A DNA stretch of 64,000 nucleotides, taken from Sneathiella aquimaris. Lineage in GTDB: Bacteria; Pseudomonadota; Alphaproteobacteria; Sneathiellales; Sneathiellaceae. The notes under the pieces were generated by a model, which made no database searches, was not told the origin of the DNA, and saw only the letters and a program-made list of their open reading frames with translations. Each line of letters starts with the position of its first letter. Within the stretch, counting starts at the first letter, position 1. A program made the translations under genes and the position numbers. The stretch lies in the NCBI RefSeq assembly GCF_026409565.1, contig NZ_CP112881.1, positions 248,001 to 312,000 on the forward strand. Reading direction: 5' to 3'. Shown one piece after another: positions 46,845 through 54,541 of the stretch.

Positions 46845-47243
46845 CTAAACATCAAGTAAAACAGGGGCGAGGTAAGGAAATGCAAGCGCCCCCGCGACAA
46901 GGATTGTTGCGGCCCAAAGAAAGAATTTTACTATTCGATTTGGGAGCGGTCGCGCACAAGCGGTTCCATCCTCACAAGCTTTCTTAGGCTTTCGGTATAC
47001 GAGCCAATAGCCATATCCCAAAAATCCCAATGTGATCGTTGCAAATAATGGTTGATATGGAGAAAGCGCCGTCAGATTTCCAATCCAAGCACCACCGATC
47101 CCCAAACTGAATAAAACGAGCGGTAAGATACAGCATGATGAGGCGGCAATAGCTCCAAGAACGCCTCCTAGTGCAACCCACCCTTTACGCTTGTCTTCAT
47201 TTTTCTCATCGTTGAGATTTTCAAATTTGCTGACTTGAACCAC
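46845..47243 (-). CDS. merT: Mercury transporter MerT
   Basis: This 132-residue membrane protein has three predicted helices. A vicinal Cys pair ASSCCILPLVL (C37, C38) lies in the first helix, and C90 and C96 (KKACEDGTACAR) in the loop that passes Hg(II) inwards. It has a longer hydrophilic N-terminus than classical MerT. It is first in the operon, directly behind the MerR-controlled promoter. Confidence 0.93.
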   Translation of the reverse strand: MVQVSKFENLNDEKNEDKRKGWVALGGVLGAIAASSCCILPLVLFSLGIGGAWIGNLTALSPYQPLFATITLGFLGYGYWLVYRKPKKACEDGTACARPLPNRIVKFFLWAATILVAGALAFPYLAPVLLDV

Positions 47244-47286
47244 TAAAATATCTCCAATACATCATTTACAGCCTTGTTCTAATATG

Positions 47287-47317
47287 AGTATAGTGTCTGT
47301 AGTTACTACAGGTTCAA
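47287..47317 (-). promoter_or_regulatory. MerR-controlled mer promoter
   Basis: On the minus strand, TTGAAC (47317-47312) and TATACT (47292-47287) are 19 bases apart, the over-long spacer typical of MerR promoters. The spacer holds the dyad CTGTAGTAACTACAG (47311-47297). Bound MerR untwists this DNA when Hg(II) is present. Confidence 0.88.
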
Positions 47318-47330
47318 GGATTAAATTTTA

Positions 47331-47747
47331 ATGGCATTTGAAATCACAGATGCACCGATCACGAGAGGTGTTCTTGCCAAGAAGGCTAACTGCCATATCG
47401 AGACTGTGCGCTACTATGAAAATATAGGGCTTTTATTGCCGCCAAGTCGCACAGAAGGGGGACATAGGCTTTACAAAATTGATGATCAACGGCGTTTACG
47501 GTTTATTTTACGCTGTAGAGAGCTTGGATTTAACATCGACGAACTACGCAGTTTGTTCTCTATCGTTGATACAAACACTTACACCTGTGGAGAAATTAAA
47601 AGTTTATCAACGGATCACTTAAAAAGCGTGCGAGACAAGATTAAAGACCTGAAACGTCTGGAAAAAACACTATCTGGTATTTTAAAAAATTGTACCGGAG
47701 GCGAAATTCCCGAATGCCCGATTATAGACTCTTTGTGGGCTGACTAA
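47331..47747 (+). CDS. merR: Mercury-responsive regulator MerR
   Basis: This 138-residue protein has an N-terminal MerR helix-turn-helix (VLAKKANCHIETVRYYENIG), a dimer coil and the three Hg-binding cysteines C86 (YTCGEI), C121 and C129 (NCTGGEIPECP). The C86-C121 distance equals the classical 82-117 spacing, but the C121-C129 loop is one residue shorter than in Tn501/Tn21 MerR. It is divergent from merTPFA and autoregulated through the shared operator. Confidence 0.94.
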   Translation: MAFEITDAPITRGVLAKKANCHIETVRYYENIGLLLPPSRTEGGHRLYKIDDQRRLRFILRCRELGFNIDELRSLFSIVDTNTYTCGEIKSLSTDHLKSVRDKIKDLKRLEKTLSGILKNCTGGEIPECPIIDSLWAD

Positions 47748-47907
47748 ACGAAACGATATTTAATTAAATGCGAGAATATTTGCCGGGATGTAAACGTCGA
47801 CTTTATTTCATTTTCTATCATTAAGAGTATTTAATCAAACCTGTTCCTGAAAGTCAGCTTTGGAGAAACTCAAAGTACAAAACAAATAGGGTTCTAAGGT
47901 CGGCTAA

Positions 47908-48293
47908 GGGCCGTTTGTGACCAATGATGCATCAAGAACATTTCGACATTAAGGGCACAGAGCAGACGTGAATGGCAGTTTATCTCACTATTTTGACCGA
48001 TATTTTGATAGATTGTCGTTGCTTGCGTGCCCCCGCAACCAAACTTTCAAAAAATATACAAATGATAACAGTATCTTAGGCCGTAGGTTCAAATCGGGCT
48101 ACGACCAAACTATCAACCAAATCCGAAGACAGTATCCTTCAGTGTTAAAAGCAGACATCGTTACTTTTATTGTCAAAAGACAGATTGTGATCCACAGCGA
48201 TCCTGACCGTTCACATAGCTGAACGACAACTATGCGGATTAAGGTGACCAAACTCAAATATCGGCCAACTGCTGAACTGGGCGAGAAGCGGAC
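47908..48293 (+). repeat. Repeat R2, between the mercury and TIR-HNH cassettes
   Basis: This is the longest copy. Its first 120 bases match R3 (52155-52274) without gaps. Its last 266 (48028-48293), starting TGCCCCCGCAACCA, match R1. It therefore joins both neighbours and marks a cassette boundary. An 84-codon frame inside it looks fortuitous. The stretch from 48294 to 48539 shows no gene. Confidence 0.88.
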
Positions 48294-48539
48294 TTTCGCT
48301 GCGACAGCAAAGATGTCGGCCTGATCATGATAAGCTGACCTAAACTATGGGCTCAAAATCTACGACTTTACACGCGTTCAGTAGGGGGTCTCAGCAGCTT
48401 CTAACTAATTCTAATGACCGCTGGTTTGAATGTTCTTGAGTTGATTGATTTGGCTTTGATGCTAAACGCTGATAGACTGTTATGGGGCTATTCACTTCAT
48501 CTTAAGTGGGTGAAATCGAAAAATTTCAAGAGGACTAAA

Positions 48540-48896
48540 ATGGACAAAGCCACAATCGAAAAGTTAGCCCAAGCACCCATCGAGTTTGTTGGGCGAATCG
48601 CGGCTCCTGGTGGTGTGACGACTATTTTTCTGAAAGCCGAAGAGCCGGAAAACTTCTGCAAAGACCCAGAAGGATACTTCGCGCTTCAGAATGGTGCCAC
48701 CAAAGAAGAATACTTGCAGTGGGTTGAGATAGATGGTGAGCCACGATGTGGGGCGACTACTTTGAAGGGGACCCGCTGTGCCAATATGGTGAGCGGCGGT
48801 ATCCAATTGAACTTAGACCGCTGGCTGCAAGAGGAAGGTGGATTTTGCCAAGTTCATGGTGGCGTTACCAGCGAAGAGGCACGACCCAAGCGCTGA
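48540..48896 (+). CDS. Small protein with a C-x9-C...CxxH zinc-knuckle motif
   Basis: This 118-residue soluble protein ends with RCGATTLKGTRCANMVSG and GFCQVHGG: Cys70, Cys80, Cys103 and His106 form a probable zinc site of the kind seen in small phage and defence-associated proteins of the DUF5763 type. The first 60 residues match nothing I know. It lies 102 bp before the TIR gene, same strand, inside the R2-R3 cassette, so it may belong to that system. ATG at 48540 follows AAGAGGAC; an upstream in-frame ATG at 48414 has no such site. Confidence 0.55.
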   Translation: MDKATIEKLAQAPIEFVGRIAAPGGVTTIFLKAEEPENFCKDPEGYFALQNGATKEEYLQWVEIDGEPRCGATTLKGTRCANMVSGGIQLNLDRWLQEEGGFCQVHGGVTSEEARPKR

Positions 48897-48998
48897 TGAA
48901 GATGCACTAGCCGGAAAATCAATATCCAACCTTAAAAAGCTAATCCAATGAATTTAAAACAGTTTTCTTAATGCGACTGATTACAGGAAGAGATAAAT

Positions 48999-50357
48999 TT
49001 GTTATTTGACGTATTCATATGTCATGCCAGTGAAGACAAAGAGGATCTTGTTAGACCGCTGGTAAACTATCTGAGCGAACAAAACCTAGCTGTCTGGTAT
49101 GATGAATTTTCGATGTCAGTTGGCGATAGCCTGCGCAGATCGATTGATAAAGGTTTGTCGAAATCCCGGTTCGGAATTGTTGTGCTCAGCCCGGATTTTT
49201 TAAAGAAAGGTTGGGCACAACGGGAACTTGATGGCCTTGTCGCCAGACAAGTCTCCGGCAATCATCAGATTATTCTTCCTGTCTGGCACAACATATCAGT
49301 TGAGGAGATCATGGAATACTCGCCTCCTTTGGCGGACACTTTGGCCACCAATAGTTCCAACGGAATCGAACAAGTTTGCAAAGACCTGCTAAAGGCAATC
49401 AAGCCAGAACAAAGCCCACTCATCATAGCGCGAGATATCCTAATCAAACATGGAGTCCAACCTCCTCTGATTTCTGACGAGTGGTGGCTAGATTTAGCAC
49501 AGATGGCTGAGAGCTATAGCATTGGCATGCACAATTACTCTTGGACATTCCCGTTGCCGGGGGAGTTTGAACGTGGCGAAAAGCGTGCCGAAAATCTTGC
49601 ATGGGCTGCAATGCAATGGGATTGGTCTTCCTTTGCTGAAAGCGAAAAGATTAACCACACTACCCATCCCGAATTGGTCTTGGAATTCATCCAAGATTTT
49701 CCAGGACTTGGGGGCATTTGCGTTCAAAACCCAGAATACCTAGCGTGTTATGCCCCGCAACTTACCATTCCAGGATTGGGCGGAGATTTTGAGGCGGTTT
49801 TTGAAGAGAAGCTTGGGGCACTGATATCCGATGAAAAAACCAAAAGTATGAAGACAATCGACCGGAAGCCGCCTTTGTGCGTGAAAGAATACGCACTTAG
49901 ACATCCGACTTTCGGAAACTTTCACCCCTGGGAAATAGCTGACTTTGTTGTGAGTGGCAGAATGGGACGACATAACCCACAGTCTTTGGGTGACTTCGAA
50001 TACCTGATCTGGCTATTGGCTGATGACAGTTCTTGGATGCCAGAAAGGGTGAAGCATTTTATAGCTGAAGGAGTGGCACAGCGGGGTCTTATTAACATGT
50101 CTCGCGGATCACGTCTTCATTTGGATGGCCCATTCATTGAGGAGTTGTACAGAGTAAGTGCTAGCAATAAAGGGCGCGATTTCAAGTTTAGTAAGAAAGT
50201 TGTGCAAGACCTAAAACAAATCGTTGAATGGACTCTCGTCGATCTAGAGAGTTCTACGCCGACAGAAATCGTTTATGAACGAATGATGGAATGGGGTGTT
50301 GTGGAGGCGTACACTCGGCACCAGCGTTGGATAAGGGATAGACGCCGTGGCTTGTAA
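48999..50357 (+). CDS. TIR-domain protein with unknown C-terminal domain
   Basis: This 452-residue protein has a TIR domain at 1-135: FDVFICHASEDKED, AVWYDEFSMSVGDSLRRSID and KKGWAQRELDGL with Glu76, the residue used for NAD+ cleavage in active bacterial TIR domains. Residues from about 140 to the end are a mixed, Trp-rich region (EWWLDLAQMAES, WAAMQWDWSSF, FEYLIWLLADD) I cannot assign; it is the likely sensor or binding part. TTG at 48999 is the probable start, seven bases after AGGAAG, because it gives the family's first strand directly. The next gene overlaps it by 11 bases. Confidence 0.85.
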   Translation: MLFDVFICHASEDKEDLVRPLVNYLSEQNLAVWYDEFSMSVGDSLRRSIDKGLSKSRFGIVVLSPDFLKKGWAQRELDGLVARQVSGNHQIILPVWHNISVEEIMEYSPPLADTLATNSSNGIEQVCKDLLKAIKPEQSPLIIARDILIKHGVQPPLISDEWWLDLAQMAESYSIGMHNYSWTFPLPGEFERGEKRAENLAWAAMQWDWSSFAESEKINHTTHPELVLEFIQDFPGLGGICVQNPEYLACYAPQLTIPGLGGDFEAVFEEKLGALISDEKTKSMKTIDRKPPLCVKEYALRHPTFGNFHPWEIADFVVSGRMGRHNPQSLGDFEYLIWLLADDSSWMPERVKHFIAEGVAQRGLINMSRGSRLHLDGPFIEELYRVSASNKGRDFKFSKKVVQDLKQIVEWTLVDLESSTPTEIVYERMMEWGVVEAYTRHQRWIRDRRRGL

Positions 50358-51039
50358 CCGAGGTAAAGCTACACCGAATTCCGCTACCAAACTAAAGCTG
50401 TTCACTGACTCCGCCGGGTTTTGTCAGAATCCGGAATGCAACCTAGCTCTATTCCCTGACGGTTTTGACGGTTACCCACATATGGCTGAGATGGCGCACA
50501 TATTCGCTGCAACAGATGGCGGACCAAGAACTGATGAGAAACTTAGTAAGGAAAAACGTGGGAGCTATGAAAACATCATACTGCTGTGCGCCAACTGCCA
50601 TACTCTTGCCGATAAAACCCCTGAGCATCACACTACTGAGCTGATGATTGCTTGGAAAGCGGAACATAATTCGAAGCGTGAAAGGGCATTTGGTATTCAA
50701 ACACTTACTTCCCGATCTGAGCTGCGGACAGCATTGACTTCGTTGCTAACGGAAAACGCCACTGTCCATAAAGAAGTTGGACCTGACAACGATTACCGCT
50801 TTAACCCAGAAGCGCATGAGGCCGTGGCTTGGAAAAAGCGCGTCAAATCAACAATAATACCCAACAGCCTTAAGATCCTGGCATGGTTGGATGCAAACCA
50901 CTCTTTGTTGGAGGCCGATGAATTGGAAACAGGTGAGAAATTCCGATTTCATGTTCAGGGTTTGATGATGAAACATTTGGAAGGAGAAAATTTGCCGAAC
51001 TCTCGTTTTCCAAATGAAATGAATGACATAGGAAATTGA
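50347..51039 (+). CDS. HNH endonuclease-like protein
   Basis: This 230-residue protein has a zinc-braced HNH nuclease domain at about 20-95: FCQNPEC (C26, C31), MAHIFAA (His51) and YENIILLCANCHTLADK (Asn76, C81, C84, His85). All metal and catalytic positions are present, so DNA cleavage is likely. The C-terminal 130 residues are helical and unassigned. GTG at 50347 overlaps the TIR stop by 11 bases, so translation is coupled. An HNH and a TIR effector in one operon is unusual, since each can act alone as a suicide effector. Confidence 0.82.
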   Translation: MACNRGKATPNSATKLKLFTDSAGFCQNPECNLALFPDGFDGYPHMAEMAHIFAATDGGPRTDEKLSKEKRGSYENIILLCANCHTLADKTPEHHTTELMIAWKAEHNSKRERAFGIQTLTSRSELRTALTSLLTENATVHKEVGPDNDYRFNPEAHEAVAWKKRVKSTIIPNSLKILAWLDANHSLLEADELETGEKFRFHVQGLMMKHLEGENLPNSRFPNEMNDIGN

Positions 51040-51041
51040 TA

Positions 51042-51677
51042 ATGCCAGATAACTTCATCCAAAATCTACTGCTAAAACATGATGAGGTCACATGTATAGT
51101 CTGGCAATCCGACAATTTGGTTGAAATCTTTAGAAAGAATTATCCACCATTTCAGGCCGCTATTTTGAAACAAAAAATAGTGACCCCTGAACATGTCCAA
51201 CCTTTTTTGGATACTCCCGTCTCAGTAGTCGTAAATTTTCCAAAAGTTGGTAAGTGGACCGGAGGTGCGATTGAGCTCTGCGAAGCCTCCTGGCAGGCAT
51301 GGGGGCAATGGGGTGTCCTTTTACGTGCTATCAACAATGAGACCCCACAATCTACAGAAAATCCCGAGATTGCTTTTAGTAGAAAAGCACTGGGACAACA
51401 CAGTAGAGTTAAAAACATTAGCTTCGAGTTCGATCACCTACTTTTGATTGAGCACGACCTCGGCAACACTCTGAAAGTTGCCTTGCTGTATGAATATGAC
51501 CTGACCGGAAATGATATTCGCAATACTTGGGAAGAATTTGGAGCATTTGACATTCTGCTAAAAACAAATCCGAACGGCTCAATCCTTGAAGATGCTTATG
51601 ATGTTGCTGAGACGTTGGGCACAAAGGTATTTGGAATAAGGGACATACTTTCCTATCTTGCTAAGGGCAATTTTTGA
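51042..51677 (+). CDS. Unknown protein of the TIR-HNH operon
   Basis: This 211-residue soluble protein has no membrane segment and no motif I recognise. Features seen are VTCIVWQSDNLVEIFRKNYP at the start, a central GKWTGGAIELCEASWQAWGQ and an acidic C-terminal half. ATG at 51042 is three bases past the HNH stop, with AGGAAA upstream, and the next gene starts three bases after its stop, so it is tightly part of the operon. It may be a sensor, an inhibitor of an effector or a partner of the nucleotidyltransferase; the sequence does not decide. Confidence 0.7.
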   Translation: MPDNFIQNLLLKHDEVTCIVWQSDNLVEIFRKNYPPFQAAILKQKIVTPEHVQPFLDTPVSVVVNFPKVGKWTGGAIELCEASWQAWGQWGVLLRAINNETPQSTENPEIAFSRKALGQHSRVKNISFEFDHLLLIEHDLGNTLKVALLYEYDLTGNDIRNTWEEFGAFDILLKTNPNGSILEDAYDVAETLGTKVFGIRDILSYLAKGNF

Positions 51678-51679
51678 CA

Positions 51680-51967
51680 ATGAATGCGATTTTGCGGGAC
51701 GCTGGGGTTGTCATGATGATCGACGATTGTCAGAGTCTAAGGCAGAATTTGAACTGGTACGTATTTGGATCGGTAATAAGAAACATAGAATCACCTTCGG
51801 ACATTGATATCTTGTGCGTAGTTAAAGACCAAAAAACCATGCGATTGGTCAAAGAACGATGTGAAAAGCATCTTCTTTGCGCACCAATCCACCTAAGGCT
51901 GTTAACAGAGAAAGATGAAGAAGCCCTGCATTTTTTGGAAAAGACGCCGGTGCAGCGCATTCTATAA
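51680..51967 (+). CDS. Small pol-beta-type nucleotidyltransferase (MNT-like)
   Basis: This 95-residue minimal nucleotidyltransferase domain has WYVFGSVIRNIESPSDIDIL, giving GS at 30-31 and the metal-binding Asp41 and Asp43 (DxD). Such single-domain MNT proteins transfer AMP or other nucleotides to a partner protein (as in HEPN-MNT antitoxins) or serve as toxins. It is far smaller than a CD-NTase, so cyclic nucleotide synthesis is unlikely. ATG at 51680 starts three bases after the preceding stop. It is last in the operon, where a modifier that keeps the effectors silent would fit. Confidence 0.75.
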   Translation: MNAILRDAGVVMMIDDCQSLRQNLNWYVFGSVIRNIESPSDIDILCVVKDQKTMRLVKERCEKHLLCAPIHLRLLTEKDEEALHFLEKTPVQRIL

Positions 51968-52154
51968 GTTACGATAACTCGTTACTAAGTTTGACCGAAC
52001 AGGCAAGTTCGAAAAGTTGATTTTGAAGCTTAACGATTAGCGCAAATCCACGTAATTTTGCCATAGTGGGTCAGCTAACTTCCGAGCCAGTGATGGAGGT
52101 CAGCTATGGGGAAAACACGTGGCAGCGTCAGACAAGCAGACCAACGTCCGCTCA
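51968..52154. other. Gap between the nucleotidyltransferase gene and repeat R3
   Basis: Short tract without a gene; its composition resembles the island's other non-coding spacers. Confidence 0.35.
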
Positions 52155-52549
52155 GGGCCGTTTGTGACCAATGATGCATCAAGCACATTTCGACATTAAG
52201 GGCGCAGAGCAGACGTGAATGGCAGTTCATCTCACTATTTTGACCGATATTTTTATAGATTCTCGTTGGTTGCGTGCCCCCGCAATAATTTTTTAAAAAA
52301 GTTCAAATGATTATAATGTCACGGTTTGTGGGTTCAAATCGGGCTATGATTAAACTCTCATCAATTTTGAAGACGGAATTCTTGATAACGTATACTTCAG
52401 CGTTAAAAGTAGACATCGTAACTTTCACCTGTCAAAAAACAGATTGAGACTCTAAGAAGACCTCGTTGTTTACGTTGATGGACGACAACTATGCGGATTA
52501 AAGTGACCAAGTTCAAATGTCAGCGAACGGCTGACTTGATTGAAAGCGG
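52155..52549 (+). repeat. Repeat R3, right border of the TIR-HNH cassette
   Basis: Bases 52155-52274 match the first 120 of R2 without gaps. From TGCCCCCGCAA at 52275 the match becomes looser, with small insertions, but GGTTCAAATCGGGCTA and ACGACAACTATGCGGATTAA are kept. It is the most diverged and so probably oldest of the three copies. The 160 bases after it hold no gene beyond the promoter region of the glutathione transferase gene. Confidence 0.82.
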
Positions 52550-52712
52550 CCCTTCTTTCCAATATGCTATGCACTATCAAAATAACCGAAAGTAGCCATA
52601 TATCGTGACGGGACTAGAAATGTTGTGAATTCCGCTTCGCGCTAATTGTGTCTGTGATAGCACCACGCTAACGTGAGTTATTCGGACTTCAACTGAAGGA
52701 GCATAGGGAATA

Positions 52713-53357
52713 GTGTCTGTAATACTGTATGGATATCGTTTCAGCGTTTATAATCGAATTGTGCGACTGGTCCTCCATGAAAAGGAGGTTGGCTACTCAA
52801 TGAACGAGGTAAATCCGTTTACTGAGCTTGATGCTTCTTACCTGAAATTACATCCTTTTGGCCGTGTGCCAGTACTTTCGCATAACGGGTTTGATATATT
52901 TGAAACCTCAGCGATATCTCGCTATATCGACAGTGCATTTGATGGTGCACCCTTACGGCCCGCCAATCCACAGGCGGCGGCACGTGTGGACCAGGTAATT
53001 TCGATCATTGATAATTATGGATACTGGCCAATGGTGCGTCAGGTATTCTCTCAACGTGTCGTTCGTAAAATCATGGGTGAGCCAACCGATGAAAATGAAG
53101 TCTGCGTGGGCATTGAAGCATCACGAAAAGTGCTTTCTGCCCTAAACAACATTTCGGATGAAGGATATATTCTGGATGGTTCGGCAATCACGCTTGCAGA
53201 GTGTCATCTAGTGCCAATGATGGACTATTTTACCCGTGCGCCGGAGGGACTTGACGAGTTGAGTTTGCACCCGGCATTACAGCTATGGTGGGATCAGATT
53301 TCAAGACGGGACTCCGTTAAATTGACCGATCCAGACATCTCCAAGTTCGCTTCATAG
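52713..53357 (+). CDS. Glutathione S-transferase family protein
   Basis: This 214-residue protein has an N-terminal thioredoxin-like half (VILYGYRFSVYNRIVRLVL, FGRVPVLSHNG with the cis-Pro, and FETSAISRYID with the glutathione-binding Glu-Thr/Ser pair) and a C-terminal helical half with EGYILDGSAITLAECHLVPM. Its substrate is unknown. It is the last gene of the island before attR. GTG at 52713 begins MSVILYG, the right N-terminus for the fold, with AGGGAAT in front. Confidence 0.88.
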   Translation: MSVILYGYRFSVYNRIVRLVLHEKEVGYSMNEVNPFTELDASYLKLHPFGRVPVLSHNGFDIFETSAISRYIDSAFDGAPLRPANPQAAARVDQVISIIDNYGYWPMVRQVFSQRVVRKIMGEPTDENEVCVGIEASRKVLSALNNISDEGYILDGSAITLAECHLVPMMDYFTRAPEGLDELSLHPALQLWWDQISRRDSVKLTDPDISKFAS

Positions 53358-53418
53358 TCGAGGTCGCTTTTTCTGCAAGCCATTACTCTGGATCTGGACG
53401 ATGGAGCTCTCCAAACTA

Positions 53419-53480
53419 TTTTTAGACAATTTTCCTCTCTAAATTGGTAAAATTGGGCTATTTTCCCGTTTTTAGACACT
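53419..53480 (+). promoter_or_regulatory. Candidate integrase arm-binding sites beside attR
   Basis: TTTTTAGACAATTTT (53419-53433) and TTTTTAGACACT (53469-53480) repeat the motif found twice beside attL, in the same orientation on the plus strand. A weaker GTTTAGACAAATTT at 53615-53628 lies outside the island and may be chance. Confidence 0.58.
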
Positions 53481-53511
53481 CTAAGCTATTGAATTCATTG
53501 ATATCCATGTT

Positions 53512-53558
53512 CATTCGTAATGCGTAGGTCGGAGGTTCGAGTCCTCTCAGCGGTACCA
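53512..53558 (+). repeat. attR, copy of the tRNA-Thr 3' end
   Basis: 46 of 47 bases equal attL. It starts at CATTCGTAAT and ends ACCA; there is no 5' tRNA half, so it is not a second tRNA gene. It marks the right end of the island. Confidence 0.92.
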
Positions 53559-53789
53559 ATTCTTTCATATATATCAATGTATTACGTGATTTTATGAAGA
53601 AGCACCAAATAACCGTTTAGACAAATTTCAATGTATTGTGGCGAATAAGTTGTCTACATATTTCGGTAAGCATTTGAATTACTGGGCGTTTTGATCGCGG
53701 CATATCGCATAATTGATGCGTTGCTCGTTGAGGGGTGAATATTTTATAATTCTAATATTATTAAGTTTAATTCCTGCTCCAGCAACCGG

Positions 53790-54541
53790 TTGATCAGCGC
53801 TGCCAGTGTTGTGATGATTGACGTCAGTGCGGGCAATCACAGCTACTTCCATCAGGATGGTTTGGCCTCTGTTGCCGCCTTGCCGGATGACAGCGGCACG
53901 ATGACCGACACATATACTTATGGCCCTTATCGGTTCACCGGTCGTCGCCTCGATTCAGAAACCGGCCTCTATTACTATCGGGCGCCGTATTACAGTCCCG
54001 CCCAAGGACGCTTTCTTTGCCCGACCCCATCGGTTATGGCGATGGAATAAACCTACATGCCTATGTGGGCAATGATCCGATCAACTTTGTCGATCCAAGT
54101 GGGTTAGCTAAGGAGGGCGTCCAAAATTTGGCGAGTAATAATTATAGTCTTTTAAATTCAAGTTCTTCAAGAGCGTCAGATCAAAATGGGGTAGTGCAGG
54201 CTAACGCTGGTTATTTAATCCCTTTGGCTATTGGTACTGCAAAAATTAGTGCTAAATACGTCGCTCGTGGCTTGAAGTATTTGTTCGGTAAAGGTAAGGC
54301 TGGGAGAAAGCAAACGACCCTCGATGAGTTGTCGAAACAGCAACAAAAGAGTATACGATCGGATGAAAAACGAATTTCTGAACATCAAAGAAAACTACAA
54401 GAATTTAAGAACAATCCTTCCGTTCGGCCTGGAATGGAAAAATTGGAGATGGATGTAGTAATAGGTCTTCTATTTTTTACCTCGTTGTTTTTAGGGCGGT
54501 GCTTTCTCGGGCCTGTAGTTCGTACCCTACGTCGATATTGA
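53790..54541 (+). pseudogene. RHS-repeat protein C-terminal fragment, frameshifted
   Basis: The first frame gives FTGRRLDSETGLYYYRAPYY and SPAQGRFLCP, the RHS core. At about 54020 a one-base shift moves to DPIGYGDGINLHAYVGNDPI and NFVDPSGL, where the core ends, followed by a polymorphic C-terminal tip (54105-54541) with a short hydrophobic end. The 5' repeats are missing and YTYGPY/RFTGR shows a small deletion. It is therefore a remnant of a contact-dependent toxin or displaced tip. Its last 65 bases overlap the opposing LacI gene. Confidence 0.8.

Larger units (their letters stand above)
5416..53558. mobile_element. Integrated genomic island at tRNA-Thr(CGT), about 48.1 kb
   Basis: The 3' 47 bases of tRNA-Thr recur at 53512-53558 with one difference, which defines the island ends. 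An integrase gene reads towards attL, as is usual for tRNA-targeting islands. Candidate arm sites lie inside both ends. Inside are IS remnants, defence genes, metal resistance and accessory metabolism, with sequence clearly more AT-rich in many places than the flanking haem and sugar-acid genes. No relaxase, type IV secretion or replication genes were recognised, so self-transfer is not evident. Confidence 0.9.

Noticed and set aside
47968-48222. 84-codon frame inside repeat R2
   Set aside because: It lies wholly in a non-coding repeat, has no ribosome site, and the frame is not kept in the other copies.
51680-51967. Calling the small nucleotidyltransferase a CBASS CD-NTase
   Set aside because: It is only 95 residues and lacks the rest of the CD-NTase fold; it fits the minimal MNT type better.
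53512-53558. Possible second tRNA-Thr gene
   Set aside because: Only the 3' part is present; acceptor 5' strand and D arm are missing. It is the attR repeat.
53615-53628. Third arm-type motif (GTTTAGACAAATTT) beyond attR
   Set aside because: It lies outside the island and matches the motif only loosely.
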